A DNA stretch of 18,172 bases from an uncultured Acetatifactor sp. (GTDB taxonomy: Bacteria; Bacillota; Clostridia; Lachnospirales; Lachnospiraceae): the NCBI GenBank assembly GCA_934394665.1, contig CAKRRS010000055.1:1-18172 (forward strand). The letters are read 5' to 3'. Made by a program: the position numbers and the translations under genes. The notes beneath the pieces were generated by a model. It was not told the DNA's origin and made no database searches. It was given only the letters and a program-made list of their open reading frames with translations. This document shows, one piece after another, positions 7,927-14,954 of this stretch (position 1 is the first letter of the stretch; every line of letters begins with the position of its first letter).

Positions 7927-7962
7927 CCTGCAAGAGATTATTCCTCTTGCAGGTATTTTATT
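7927..7962. terminator. Terminator hairpin shared by feoAB and the LysR gene
   Basis: CCTGCAAGAG (7927-7936) pairs perfectly with CTCTTGCAGG (7944-7953) around a seven-base loop. T-rich sequence follows on both strands (TATTTTATT on plus; CATTTCTATTTTT on minus). The LysR stop codon (7938-7940) lies in the loop. The 242 bases between feoAB and this hairpin show no gene and no other clear terminator. Confidence 0.75.
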
Positions 7963-8813
7963 ACGCATTTTAACTCCGGAGAAATCCATTTATTGCGGTG
8001 GTGCAATAACTGTCGCCAGATATCCGGCTGGATCTCCGGCATGGGGAGACTTACGAGGCTGCCGTTTGCCAGGTCTGCGGCAACCACGAATTCCGGCAGA
8101 TAGGAGATGCCGAGATTCTGACACAGGAGATTGCGGATCAGCTGGGTATCGCCCACTTCCATGATTGGCTGCGCTTCCTTACCGTCCTGTGAGAGCCGCT
8201 CGTCCAAAGCGGCACGGTAGCTCATGTTTTTCTCGGTTAAGATCAGTGGATAGGCAAGCAACTCTGACAACGTGATCTGACTTTTCCCGGACAGAGGATG
8301 TCCTGCGCCGGCGACAAAGTGGATATTTACCGGAGCCTCAAAAGCTGTCACGTAATTCTGATTAAAAATCCGGCGATCCAGTGTGTACACGATATCGACC
8401 TGGTTCTGCCCCAACATCCGGAACATTTCATCTGTGCTGGCAGCGATGATTTTCAGGCGGATGCCGGGATATTTATCGTGAAAATCTTTGAACCGACTGT
8501 GAAATTCCCAGCTGGCGAGAGATTCCGCAATGGCGATTCGCACCAGACCCTCCGGTGCCGTGTTCCCGGAGATATGGGTAGCTTCCGCGGACAGACGCAG
8601 GATCTGCTGCGCTAATGGCAACAGCTTTTCCCCTTCGTTGGTCAGCGTCACGGAATGCCCAATGCGCTCAAACAGAGGAATCGACAATTCTTTTTCCAAT
8701 TGTTTAATTTGAAAAGATACCGTGGACTGGGTATAACCCAGACGCCCGGCCGCAAGGGTGAAGCTTTTCAATTCATTTACCATGACAAAAGTTTCCAGAT
8801 TTTTAACGTCCAT
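7938..8813 (-). CDS. LysR-family transcriptional regulator
   Basis: A 291-residue LysR-type regulator. Residues 1-60 form the winged helix-turn-helix (MDVKNLETFVMVNELKSFTL, then AAGRLGYTQSTVSFQIKQLE and LFERIGHSVTLTNEG). The rest, from about residue 88 (EGLVRIAIAESLASW), is the two-lobed periplasmic-binding-like domain that senses a small molecule. The methionine at 8813 is chosen because LysR proteins usually start right at MDxKxLxxF and AAAGG lies upstream; in-frame ATGs at 8822 and 8879 would add unlikely residues. It is divergent from the NSS symporter, with about 285 bases between starts and a dyad there that fits a LysR operator, so control of the symporter is likely. The co-inducer is unknown. 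Confidence 0.92.
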   Translation of the reverse strand: MDVKNLETFVMVNELKSFTLAAGRLGYTQSTVSFQIKQLEKELSIPLFERIGHSVTLTNEGEKLLPLAQQILRLSAEATHISGNTAPEGLVRIAIAESLASWEFHSRFKDFHDKYPGIRLKIIAASTDEMFRMLGQNQVDIVYTLDRRIFNQNYVTAFEAPVNIHFVAGAGHPLSGKSQITLSELLAYPLILTEKNMSYRAALDERLSQDGKEAQPIMEVGDTQLIRNLLCQNLGISYLPEFVVAADLANGSLVSLPMPEIQPDIWRQLLHHRNKWISPELKCVIKYLQEE

Positions 8814-8902
8814 GATAATCATGCCTTTCTGTGTATTTCTGATATTTGTTCCCGATAAAATCCTTGTTTCTGAGAACAAACGCTGTTTTATTTTATATTG
8901 AG

Positions 8903-8926
8903 ATTTTCGATGAATGCGATGAAAAT
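8903..8926. promoter_or_regulatory. Candidate LysR operator dyad
   Basis: ATTTTC (8903-8908) and GAAAAT (8921-8926) are a perfect inverted pair with a 12-base gap, containing the T-N11-A arrangement typical of LysR-type sites. It is centred about 55 bases before the predicted symporter transcript start, a usual activating position, and lies between the two divergent genes. Confidence 0.5.
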
Positions 8927-8933
8927 AATTTGT

Positions 8934-8962
8934 TTTTCAAATGCTTAAGCAAATTATATAAT
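8934..8962 (+). promoter_or_regulatory. Predicted promoter of the NSS symporter gene
   Basis: TTTTCA (8934-8939), then exactly 17 bases, then TATAAT (8957-8962). The -35 is weak (4 of 6), as expected where an activator such as the divergent LysR protein helps. The spacer contains the perfect 10-base palindrome TGCTTAAGCA (8942-8951), a possible second protein-binding site. The leader to the start codon is about 130 bases; no known riboswitch pattern is visible in it. Confidence 0.55.
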
Positions 8963-9098
8963 GACTAAATAGGGCTGTCAATGCAGAAAATATCTGAAAA
9001 AGTTTCGATGTAAGACATTCCGATAAAGATAAAAGCAGGACTAAAATTTGCGTTGGAATCAGAGACAGAACGAAAAATTTTTGGGAAGGATCGGGGTT

Positions 9099-10436
9099 AT
9101 GGAAAACAGAGAAAGACTGGGGAGTCGTTTGGGATTTATCATGCTGTCGGCGGGGTGCGCCATCGGCTGTGGCAATGTGTGGAAGTTCCCGTGGATGTGT
9201 GGGCAGAACGGTGGAGGCAGCTTTATGCTGATCTATGTGATCTGTCTGGTGGTGTTTGGACTGCCGACGATGATCATGGAATTTTCCGTAGGGCGTGCGG
9301 CGCAGACGAGTCCGCTGTATATGTATCGAAAGTTATCAAACGGCAGGGGCAAATGGAACCTGTGGGGAATCGTCTGCCTGATCGGCAATGTTGCGCTGAT
9401 CGCATTTTACGCAGTGGTATCCGGATGGATTCTCTACTATTTTGTTAAATTCCTGACAGGACAGAATCAGGACTTCGGATTTGAAAAGATGATTACCACA
9501 CCGTCTGTGGATGTGAGCTATCTGCTGATTACGCTTGTAATTGCGTTTGTTATTTTGAGTTTTAACTTACAGGGCGGTCTGGAGCGCATCACGAAATATA
9601 TGATGTCTGCGTTGATCGTATTAATGCTGATACTGGCGGTGCATAGTTTTACATTGCCCGGCGCAAAAGAAGGACTGGCTTTCTACCTGATTCCCGATTT
9701 TTCGAAAATCACGGGATCTGTTGTGGTAGGAGCCATGAATCAGGCATTTTTCACCTTGTCCGTCGGCATGGGCGGCATGGCTATCTTTGGAAGCTATATC
9801 GGCAAAGACCGTTCCCTCATGGGAGAGTCGATTCACATTATCACGTTGGACACTCTGGTGGCAGTGATTGCCGGAATCATTATCTTTCCTGCCTGTTTTA
9901 CCTATGGCGTTGAGGTTACCGCCGGTCCCAGTCTGCTGTTCGATACGATGGCAACCGTGTTCAATAACATGGCTGGCGGCAGATGGTGGGGAACGTTATT
10001 CTTTCTGTTCATGGAATTCGCTGCGATGTCCACGGTGCTTGGCGTGTGCGAGAACATCCTGGCGATGGTCAGAGAACTGACCGGCTGGTCCCGACCGGTG
10101 GGATGCTTCGTGTGCGGAATCGTGTGTTTCCTATTGGCGCTGACTACGGCACTGGGCTTCAGCGTGATTCATTTCCAACCGTTTGCAGCAGGTACGACCT
10201 GGCTGGACTTCTGGGATTTCCTTGTGTCGACCAATATCATGCCCATCGGATCAATCCTGCTGGCAATATTTTGCTGCTGCAAAGTCGGCTGGGGCTGGGA
10301 TAAGTTCCTGGAAGAAGCCAATATGGGCAAAGGTCTGAAAGTACAGTCCTGGATGCGACCGGTGTTCCAATACCTCGTGCCGGCGGCGGTGCTGTTCATC
10401 TACGTGTACGGCATGGCGAATTTTGCTTGGAAATAG
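9099..10436 (+). CDS. Sodium-dependent symporter, NSS (SNF) family
   Basis: A 445-residue secondary transporter of the neurotransmitter:sodium symporter family (LeuT/MhsT fold), which in bacteria usually imports amino acids with Na+. The first helix carries the signature SRLGFIMLSAGCAIGCGNVW, then KFPWMCGQNGGGSF, the unwound substrate- and sodium-binding segment. About eleven membrane helices follow to the C-terminus (LVPAAVLFIYVYGMANFAWK), matching the shorter 11-helix bacterial members. The start at ATG 9099 is preferred because GGAAGGA lies eight bases upstream and MENRERLGSRLG is a normal family start; an ATG at 9048 in frame would add 17 residues. The gene is single, ends in its own terminator and is divergent from a LysR regulator. 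The substrate cannot be told from the sequence. Confidence 0.93.
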   Translation: MENRERLGSRLGFIMLSAGCAIGCGNVWKFPWMCGQNGGGSFMLIYVICLVVFGLPTMIMEFSVGRAAQTSPLYMYRKLSNGRGKWNLWGIVCLIGNVALIAFYAVVSGWILYYFVKFLTGQNQDFGFEKMITTPSVDVSYLLITLVIAFVILSFNLQGGLERITKYMMSALIVLMLILAVHSFTLPGAKEGLAFYLIPDFSKITGSVVVGAMNQAFFTLSVGMGGMAIFGSYIGKDRSLMGESIHIITLDTLVAVIAGIIIFPACFTYGVEVTAGPSLLFDTMATVFNNMAGGRWWGTLFFLFMEFAAMSTVLGVCENILAMVRELTGWSRPVGCFVCGIVCFLLALTTALGFSVIHFQPFAAGTTWLDFWDFLVSTNIMPIGSILLAIFCCCKVGWGWDKFLEEANMGKGLKVQSWMRPVFQYLVPAAVLFIYVYGMANFAWK

Positions 10437-10476
10437 GATAATAGGAAGGAACTTAAGACAAAAGATCCTTTAACGA

Positions 10477-10510
10477 ACGGCAGAGCATTTGACAAGGCTC
10501 TGCCGTTTTT
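10477..10510 (+). terminator. Rho-independent terminator of the symporter gene
   Basis: ACGGCAGAGC (10477-10486) pairs perfectly with GCTCTGCCGT (10497-10506) around a ten-base loop, followed by a run of Ts. It lies about 40 bases after the symporter stop codon. Confidence 0.88.
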
Positions 10511-10512
10511 GT

Positions 10513-10532
10513 GCAAGTGTCGCGACAGTTGC
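10513..10532. repeat. Imperfect 20-bp palindrome centred on TGTCGCGACA
   Basis: TGTCGCGACA (10518-10527) is a perfect palindrome. It extends to GCAAG/GTTGC on either side with one mismatch. It follows the symporter terminator by a few bases and precedes the inverted-repeat array. It could be an operator; there is no T run for termination. Confidence 0.5.
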
Positions 10533-10585
10533 GAAACAGGAGAAAATTCGATAATATAAGGTTTATACGGTACTGCACTGGCAAA

Positions 10586-10847
10586 ATACCGCCTGAGCAG
10601 GTATTGCTCCCAAAATAAGCGGTAATTATTATGAATAGTACAGGCTTCTTACTCGGAAAATACCGCTGGCGAGATCAATTTTATTACACAGGCGGTAATA
10701 AATGAAAAATATAGAGATCAAGATAAGTAAATATACCGCCTACCAGTATTCTAAGAGTATGTCGGGCGGTATAATATCAGATAACAGAATCAATTTAGGA
10801 CATTTTATACCGCCTGCGGTATGATAGTGAAGTTGCCAAGCGGTGAA
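10586..10847. repeat. Array of four inverted-repeat pairs with a 73-74 bp period
   Basis: Left arms ATACCGC begin at 10586, 10660, 10733 and 10807 (steps of 74, 73, 74). Right arms GCGGTAA, or close variants, begin at 10619, 10692, 10766 and 10840 (steps of 73, 74, 74). Within a pair the arms start 32-33 bases apart; from a right arm to the next left arm is 41 bases every time. One extra GCGGTAT at 10816 makes the last unit a tight palindrome (ATACCGC-CT-GCGGTAT). The sequence between the arms is not conserved, which excludes an ordinary tandem duplication or a CRISPR. The array fills most of the 515-base gene-free stretch (10437-10951) between the symporter and the aldehyde dehydrogenase. 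The period is close to seven helical turns, so equivalent sites would face the same side of the DNA. Confidence 0.75.
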
Positions 10848-10951
10848 TTAACATGATAATAAAGTTACTAAATGTTGAATGATAAGGGAATAAGCATAAG
10901 TAATATAAACGACAAAGAAAATATTATAGATGTTATAAAATCGGAGAACCT

Positions 10952-12481
10952 ATGACAGAGCAGGAAATCAAGACAATTCTGAATAAGCAAAGAGAATATT
11001 TTACCTTGGGAGCTACACTGCCGGCGAGCTTCCGCCTGGAACAACTGGAGAAATTAAAGACTTCACTGCAGCGTCATGAGGCAGACCTGAATCTTACCCT
11101 GCAGCAAGACTTGGGGAAAAGCCGGATGGAAAGCTACATGTGCGAGATCGGGCTGACATTGTCGGAACTGACCTGGGTGCAGAAGCATTTGAAGGGACTT
11201 ATGAAGGAAAAACGTGTCCCCACACCACTGTCGCAGTTCGCGGCAAGGAGCTTCCGGTCACCGTCACCCTACGGAACTGTACTGATCATGAGTCCCTGGA
11301 ATTATCCCGTATTGTTGACGTTAGATCCCTTAATCGACGCCATCGCCGCCGGCAATACCGCCGTGGTGAAGCCCAGTGCCTATGCGCCTGCGACGGCAGC
11401 AGTGCTTCAGAAAATCATAGAAGAATGTTTTCCGGCGGAATATGTAGCCGTGGTCACCGGCGGCAGAGCGGAGAATCAGGCATTGCTGCAGCAAAAGTTC
11501 GATAGGATCTTCTTCACCGGAGGCAAGACCGTAGGACGGGAAGTGCTCCGCCATGCCGCAGAATACCTGACTCCTGTGACACTCGAACTGGGCGGAAAGA
11601 GTCCCTGTATCGTAGATGCGACGGCGAATATCCCTCTGGCGGCGAGACGCATCGTCTTCGGAAAATATTTAAATTGCGGTCAGACCTGCGTTGCACCGGA
11701 TTATATCCTGTGCGACAGACATATTCATGATCAACTGGTGGAGGCTATCCGGTCGGAAATCAACAGGCAGTTTGGCGAGGATCCTCTGCAGAATCCCGAT
11801 TACGGCAAAATCATCAATGAAAAACATTTTCACAGATTATTGGGACTGATCGACCCGGACAAGACCGTCTGCGGCGGACAATATGACGAACAGACACTGC
11901 GCATCGCGCCTACCGTGATGACAAACGTGACCTGGGAGGATGCCGTCATGGGAGAAGAAATCTTCGGACCGATCCTGCCGGTGCTGACATATGATGGTAC
12001 AACAAATAACACAGAGACGATATGCAATCATGTAGAAGCAGCAATGAATACAGAAATAATTTCTACCGGCTTACAATCTCAAATGAGTGACCAGGTAGGA
12101 AAGGTGAGCATATCGCAGACAAGAGAATTGTGTGCACCACAAGATTTTATATCATGGGTAATTTGCTGCATAGAGGAACATCCGCATCCCTTGGCATTGT
12201 ACCTTTTCAGCGAAGATAAGAAAGCACGGCGGCGTATTTTGGATCACTGCCATTTCGGAGGTGGTTGTATCAATGACACCATCATCCACCTTGCCACCAG
12301 TGCCATGCCCTTCGGCGGCGTGGGAGAGAGCGGCATGGGCGGATATCATGGTAAGACCGGCTTCGAGACCTTCAGCCATTACCGTAGTATCGTCGATAAG
12401 AAAACATGGATGGATCTGCCGATACGATACCAGAAATATAGTGAGAGAAAAGAGAAACTGCTGCGGATGTTTTTGAAATGA
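10952..12481 (+). CDS. NAD(P)-dependent aldehyde dehydrogenase with an internal insertion
   Basis: A 509-residue aldehyde dehydrogenase, of the shorter class-3-like type that oxidises medium or aromatic aldehydes to acids. The cofactor domain shows MSPWNYPVLLTLDPLIDAIAAGN, with KPSAYAP and FTGGKTVG. The catalytic base E212 is in LELGGKSP and the nucleophile C246 is in CGQTCVAPDY. EEIFGPILPVL and MPFGGVGESGMGGYHGK are also present, so the fold and active site are complete. Odd: between LTYD (ending at residue 348) and HPHPLALYLF (from 410) there are 61 residues where relatives usually have about a dozen, so roughly 50 are extra, and this part is more AT-rich than the rest. The start has GGAG five bases upstream. 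The family usually has about 455-460 residues. Position after the repeat array suggests the array may lie in its control region. Confidence 0.9.
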   Translation: MTEQEIKTILNKQREYFTLGATLPASFRLEQLEKLKTSLQRHEADLNLTLQQDLGKSRMESYMCEIGLTLSELTWVQKHLKGLMKEKRVPTPLSQFAARSFRSPSPYGTVLIMSPWNYPVLLTLDPLIDAIAAGNTAVVKPSAYAPATAAVLQKIIEECFPAEYVAVVTGGRAENQALLQQKFDRIFFTGGKTVGREVLRHAAEYLTPVTLELGGKSPCIVDATANIPLAARRIVFGKYLNCGQTCVAPDYILCDRHIHDQLVEAIRSEINRQFGEDPLQNPDYGKIINEKHFHRLLGLIDPDKTVCGGQYDEQTLRIAPTVMTNVTWEDAVMGEEIFGPILPVLTYDGTTNNTETICNHVEAAMNTEIISTGLQSQMSDQVGKVSISQTRELCAPQDFISWVICCIEEHPHPLALYLFSEDKKARRRILDHCHFGGGCINDTIIHLATSAMPFGGVGESGMGGYHGKTGFETFSHYRSIVDKKTWMDLPIRYQKYSERKEKLLRMFLK

Positions 12482-12683
12482 AATATACATTTGAGTGGAA
12501 AGCACTTTTGCAAATATAGAATTGAAATCGGAATAATGCAACAGTGAATCAATGGTTTGAAGAAAGTGAGAAACCATGGAATTAATGATCCTAAAAGTGT
12601 AATATAGTATAGAAATAAGAATCAGAAACGGATAAAAATCCGTGTTGTATGATAACAGCAGCTAAGAGAAAGAGGACAGGAAG

Positions 12684-13643
12684 ATGCGCATGAATATTAA
12701 CAAAACAAAAGCTATTACAGCAATTATTTTATTACTGATTGCCATATTATCGGTAGCGGTAGTCGGAAAATATGCATCAGCACCGGAAAATCACCAGAAA
12801 ACAATAGCCTCCCTGGATGAGAAGAAGCAGACTGTCATGGAACTCACGGCAGCTTCCACGGTAACCTCTGCGCTGATCACACTGCTCCCGGGGGACACCG
12901 CTACCCCCATCGCAGAGAAAATGGCAGACGTCAGCGGTTATCTGCTGATCGTCCTGTGTGCGATCTATCTGGAAAAATACCTCGTGACCATCACGGGCTA
13001 TGTGGCATTTACATATCTGATCCCAATTGCCTGCGGATTATGGATACTGAATCTGTTCTTTGAAAATGCAACCGTGCGGAAACTGGCTGAGAAGCTGGCA
13101 GTATTTGGCATCGCAATCTTCCTCGTTGTGCCTGCCAGCGTCAAAATCTCCGATCTCATCGGAGACACCTATCAGGCGCAGATACAGGAGACCATCGACG
13201 AAGCAAAAAATACGCAGAATGTATTAGAGAATACCGGCGCAGAGAGCAGTACGACCGGAACGGAGACAGACGGCAATACTGAGACAGAAAAATCTACAGA
13301 AAACACTGCAAAAACCGATACCGAAAGCGCAACACAGGACAGTACCGACGGTATCTTCGGCTACGGCAGCAACATCTTAGATATGGCTAAAGACGCCCTC
13401 TCCAACGCCAAAGAAACTGTAACGAATGCTGTGGAAAATGTAGCGATTTCTTCAGAAGAACTGGTAGAAAAAGTGGAGAATTCACTGAATCACTTTATCG
13501 AAGCGGTTGCCGTGATGATCATTACCTCCTGCGTGATTCCGATGCTGGTACTGTTGCTTTTCTTCTGGATGGTGAAAATTGTGTTGGATGTAGATCTGAG
13601 TGGTGTGAAGATCAAGGGGATGTTGCCTGAGAAGAAAGAATAA
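12684..13643 (+). CDS. Uncharacterised membrane protein with Thr/Glu-rich cytosolic or external linker
   Basis: A 319-residue protein I cannot assign to a family. It has one N-terminal hydrophobic segment (residues 8-29), a second hydrophobic block at about 84-125 (two segments, GYLLIVLCAIYL and FTYLIPIACGLWILNLFF), a third at about 136-153, and a last one at about 272-300. Between the third and last lies a long polar stretch (about 165-265) rich in Thr, Glu, Asn and Ser, low in complexity at 180-220, then amphipathic helix-like sequence (DALSNAKETVTNAVENVAIS). The start at ATG 12684 is followed by another ATG six bases on; AGGACAGGAAG precedes both. A terminator follows the gene. It stands alone with about 200 bases on each side, so the neighbours give no hint of function. 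Confidence 0.8.
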   Translation: MRMNINKTKAITAIILLLIAILSVAVVGKYASAPENHQKTIASLDEKKQTVMELTAASTVTSALITLLPGDTATPIAEKMADVSGYLLIVLCAIYLEKYLVTITGYVAFTYLIPIACGLWILNLFFENATVRKLAEKLAVFGIAIFLVVPASVKISDLIGDTYQAQIQETIDEAKNTQNVLENTGAESSTTGTETDGNTETEKSTENTAKTDTESATQDSTDGIFGYGSNILDMAKDALSNAKETVTNAVENVAISSEELVEKVENSLNHFIEAVAVMIITSCVIPMLVLLLFFWMVKIVLDVDLSGVKIKGMLPEKKE

Positions 13644-13657
13644 GAAAAGTATAACGA

Positions 13658-13688
13658 AGAGGCATGGTCGAAGGATTATGTCTCTTTT
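13658..13688 (+). terminator. Probable terminator after the membrane protein gene
   Basis: AGAGGCAT (13658-13665) pairs with ATGTCTCT (13678-13685) with one G-U pair around a 12-base loop, followed by a short T run. It lies 15 bases after the stop codon. The stem is modest, so this call is tentative. Confidence 0.5.
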
Positions 13689-13783
13689 AAATTCACTAAG
13701 AATTCCATTCTATTTTGAATATTTGGACGGTATACTATTTGCATAGTTAAACGGTAATCATCTCATCCTAATTATACATAGAT

Positions 13784-13850
13784 CAATTCAATTATATCAT
13801 TTTTGCTAAAATGATATAATTGAATTGACAATGATATAAATAAATGATAC
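13784..13850. promoter_or_regulatory. Perfect 20-bp inverted repeat and repeated half-sites before the fic operon
   Basis: Positions 13784-13803 and 13808-13827 are perfect 20-base inverted copies with a TGCT loop. The half-site ATGATATAA occurs at 13811 and again at 13831, once inverted at 13792-13800, and partially (ATGATAC) at 13844. An extended -10 element (TGATATAAT) lies inside the right arm at 13812-13820, and TTGACA overlaps its end at 13825-13830. The layout suits an operator overlapping the promoter of the fic-hsdM operon; a terminator role is unlikely because no T run follows. The 234-base intergenic stretch holds no gene. Confidence 0.6.
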
Positions 13851-13877
13851 GTTTTAATTAACATAAATTGAAAATGA

Positions 13878-14939
13878 ATGGGTAAAAGAATGAGAGAATA
13901 TGATTATCGTAATAAATGGCAAAAATTATTAACACCGAAAATTGTTTCTATGCTTACACAGATTCATGAATATAAGGGAGAGCAGTCCTTATTCATTGAA
14001 GCAAAAGCCGATACTTTGGAACAATTGATGGAAATAGCAAAAATACAAAGTACGGAAGCATCTAATAAAATAGAAGGAATATATACATCTGATGAGAGAT
14101 TAGCTGCTTTGGTGAAAAATAAAACGAGACCCAAGACACGTAATGAACAGGAAATTGCAGGATATCGTGATGTGCTTAACACGATTCATGAGAGCCATGA
14201 ACATATTCCTCCGAAACCATCCATAATTTTACAATTGCATCGAGATTTATACAAATTTGAAGGGTATGACATTGGTGGAAAATACAAAACTTCAGATAAT
14301 ATAATCGAAGAAGAGGATACAGAAGGGAATAAGTTTATAAGGTTTAAGCCGGTTCCTGCATGGGAAACACCGGAGGCAATAAACAATCTTTGTAAGGCAT
14401 TCGAAGATGCATTGGCTACTGAACAAATTGATCCGCTATTATTGATTCCGATGTTTATATTGGACTTTCTGTGTATTCATCCATTTAATGATGGCAACGG
14501 ACGAATGAGTAGATTGCTTACTCTTTTATTGCTATATAGAGCTGGATATATTGTTGGAAAGTATATCAGTATAGAAAAAATGATAGAGCGCACAAAAGAA
14601 ACTTATTACGAAAGCCTTCAAATCAGTTCTTTTCAGTGGCATGAAAATGAAAACGATTATGAGGCTTTCACGAAATATGTGTTGGGAATTGTTTTGGGAG
14701 CATACAGAGAATTTTCATCAAGGGTACAATTACTGATAACAAGCGGTTTATCAAAGCCGGAGAGAATTGGAGCAATCATAAAGAATACTTTTGGAACAAT
14801 TACGAAAGCTGAAATTGCAGAAAAATGTCCGGATATCAGTAAAATAACAATACAGAGAACACTGGCAGAATTAGTGGACAATGGTAAAATAGAAAAAATC
14901 GGTGGCGGACGATATACGAAATACACATGGAAAAATTAG
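13878..14939 (+). CDS. Fic-domain protein (probable AMP-transferase) with winged-helix tail
   Basis: A 353-residue Fic protein, a family that usually transfers AMP from ATP onto target proteins. The core motif HPFNDGNGRMSR begins at H201 and is complete (HxFx[D/E]GNGRxxR), with the catalytic histidine present. An inhibitory helix motif precedes it: S62-N-K-I-E66-G67 fits S/TxxxE[G/N], so this is a class II Fic enzyme held inactive by its own N-terminal glutamate. Residues from about 290 (GAIIKNTFGTITKAEIAEKC, then ISKITIQRTLAELVDNGKIE) form a winged helix likely to bind DNA. ATG 13878 lacks a clear ribosome binding site; the in-frame ATG at 13890 (MREYDYRNKW) is an equally good start. hsdM begins 15 bases downstream, so the two are almost certainly co-transcribed. 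The target is unknown. Confidence 0.9.
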   Translation: MGKRMREYDYRNKWQKLLTPKIVSMLTQIHEYKGEQSLFIEAKADTLEQLMEIAKIQSTEASNKIEGIYTSDERLAALVKNKTRPKTRNEQEIAGYRDVLNTIHESHEHIPPKPSIILQLHRDLYKFEGYDIGGKYKTSDNIIEEEDTEGNKFIRFKPVPAWETPEAINNLCKAFEDALATEQIDPLLLIPMFILDFLCIHPFNDGNGRMSRLLTLLLLYRAGYIVGKYISIEKMIERTKETYYESLQISSFQWHENENDYEAFTKYVLGIVLGAYREFSSRVQLLITSGLSKPERIGAIIKNTFGTITKAEIAEKCPDISKITIQRTLAELVDNGKIEKIGGGRYTKYTWKN

Positions 14940-14954
14940 TGAAAGGGTGAAAAG

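Noticed and set aside
7828..8103. A 91-residue open frame between feoAB and the LysR gene
   Set aside because: It runs through the terminator hairpin and into the antisense of the LysR gene; no ribosome binding site or family features.
9048..9098. An upstream start for the symporter
   Set aside because: The 17 added residues are not family-like, and GGAAGGA is placed correctly for ATG 9099.
8969..9098. A riboswitch in the long leader of the symporter
   Set aside because: No T-box, glycine, lysine or other riboswitch core pattern could be recognised.
10586..10847. A CRISPR array in the repeat-bearing gap
   Set aside because: Only 7-8 bases are conserved per arm, arms alternate orientation, and no cas gene is present; CRISPR repeats are conserved over 23 or more bases in one orientation.
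13784..13827. The perfect inverted repeat before fic as a terminator
   Set aside because: The stem is AT-rich and not followed by a T run, and a terminator already lies at 13658-13688.
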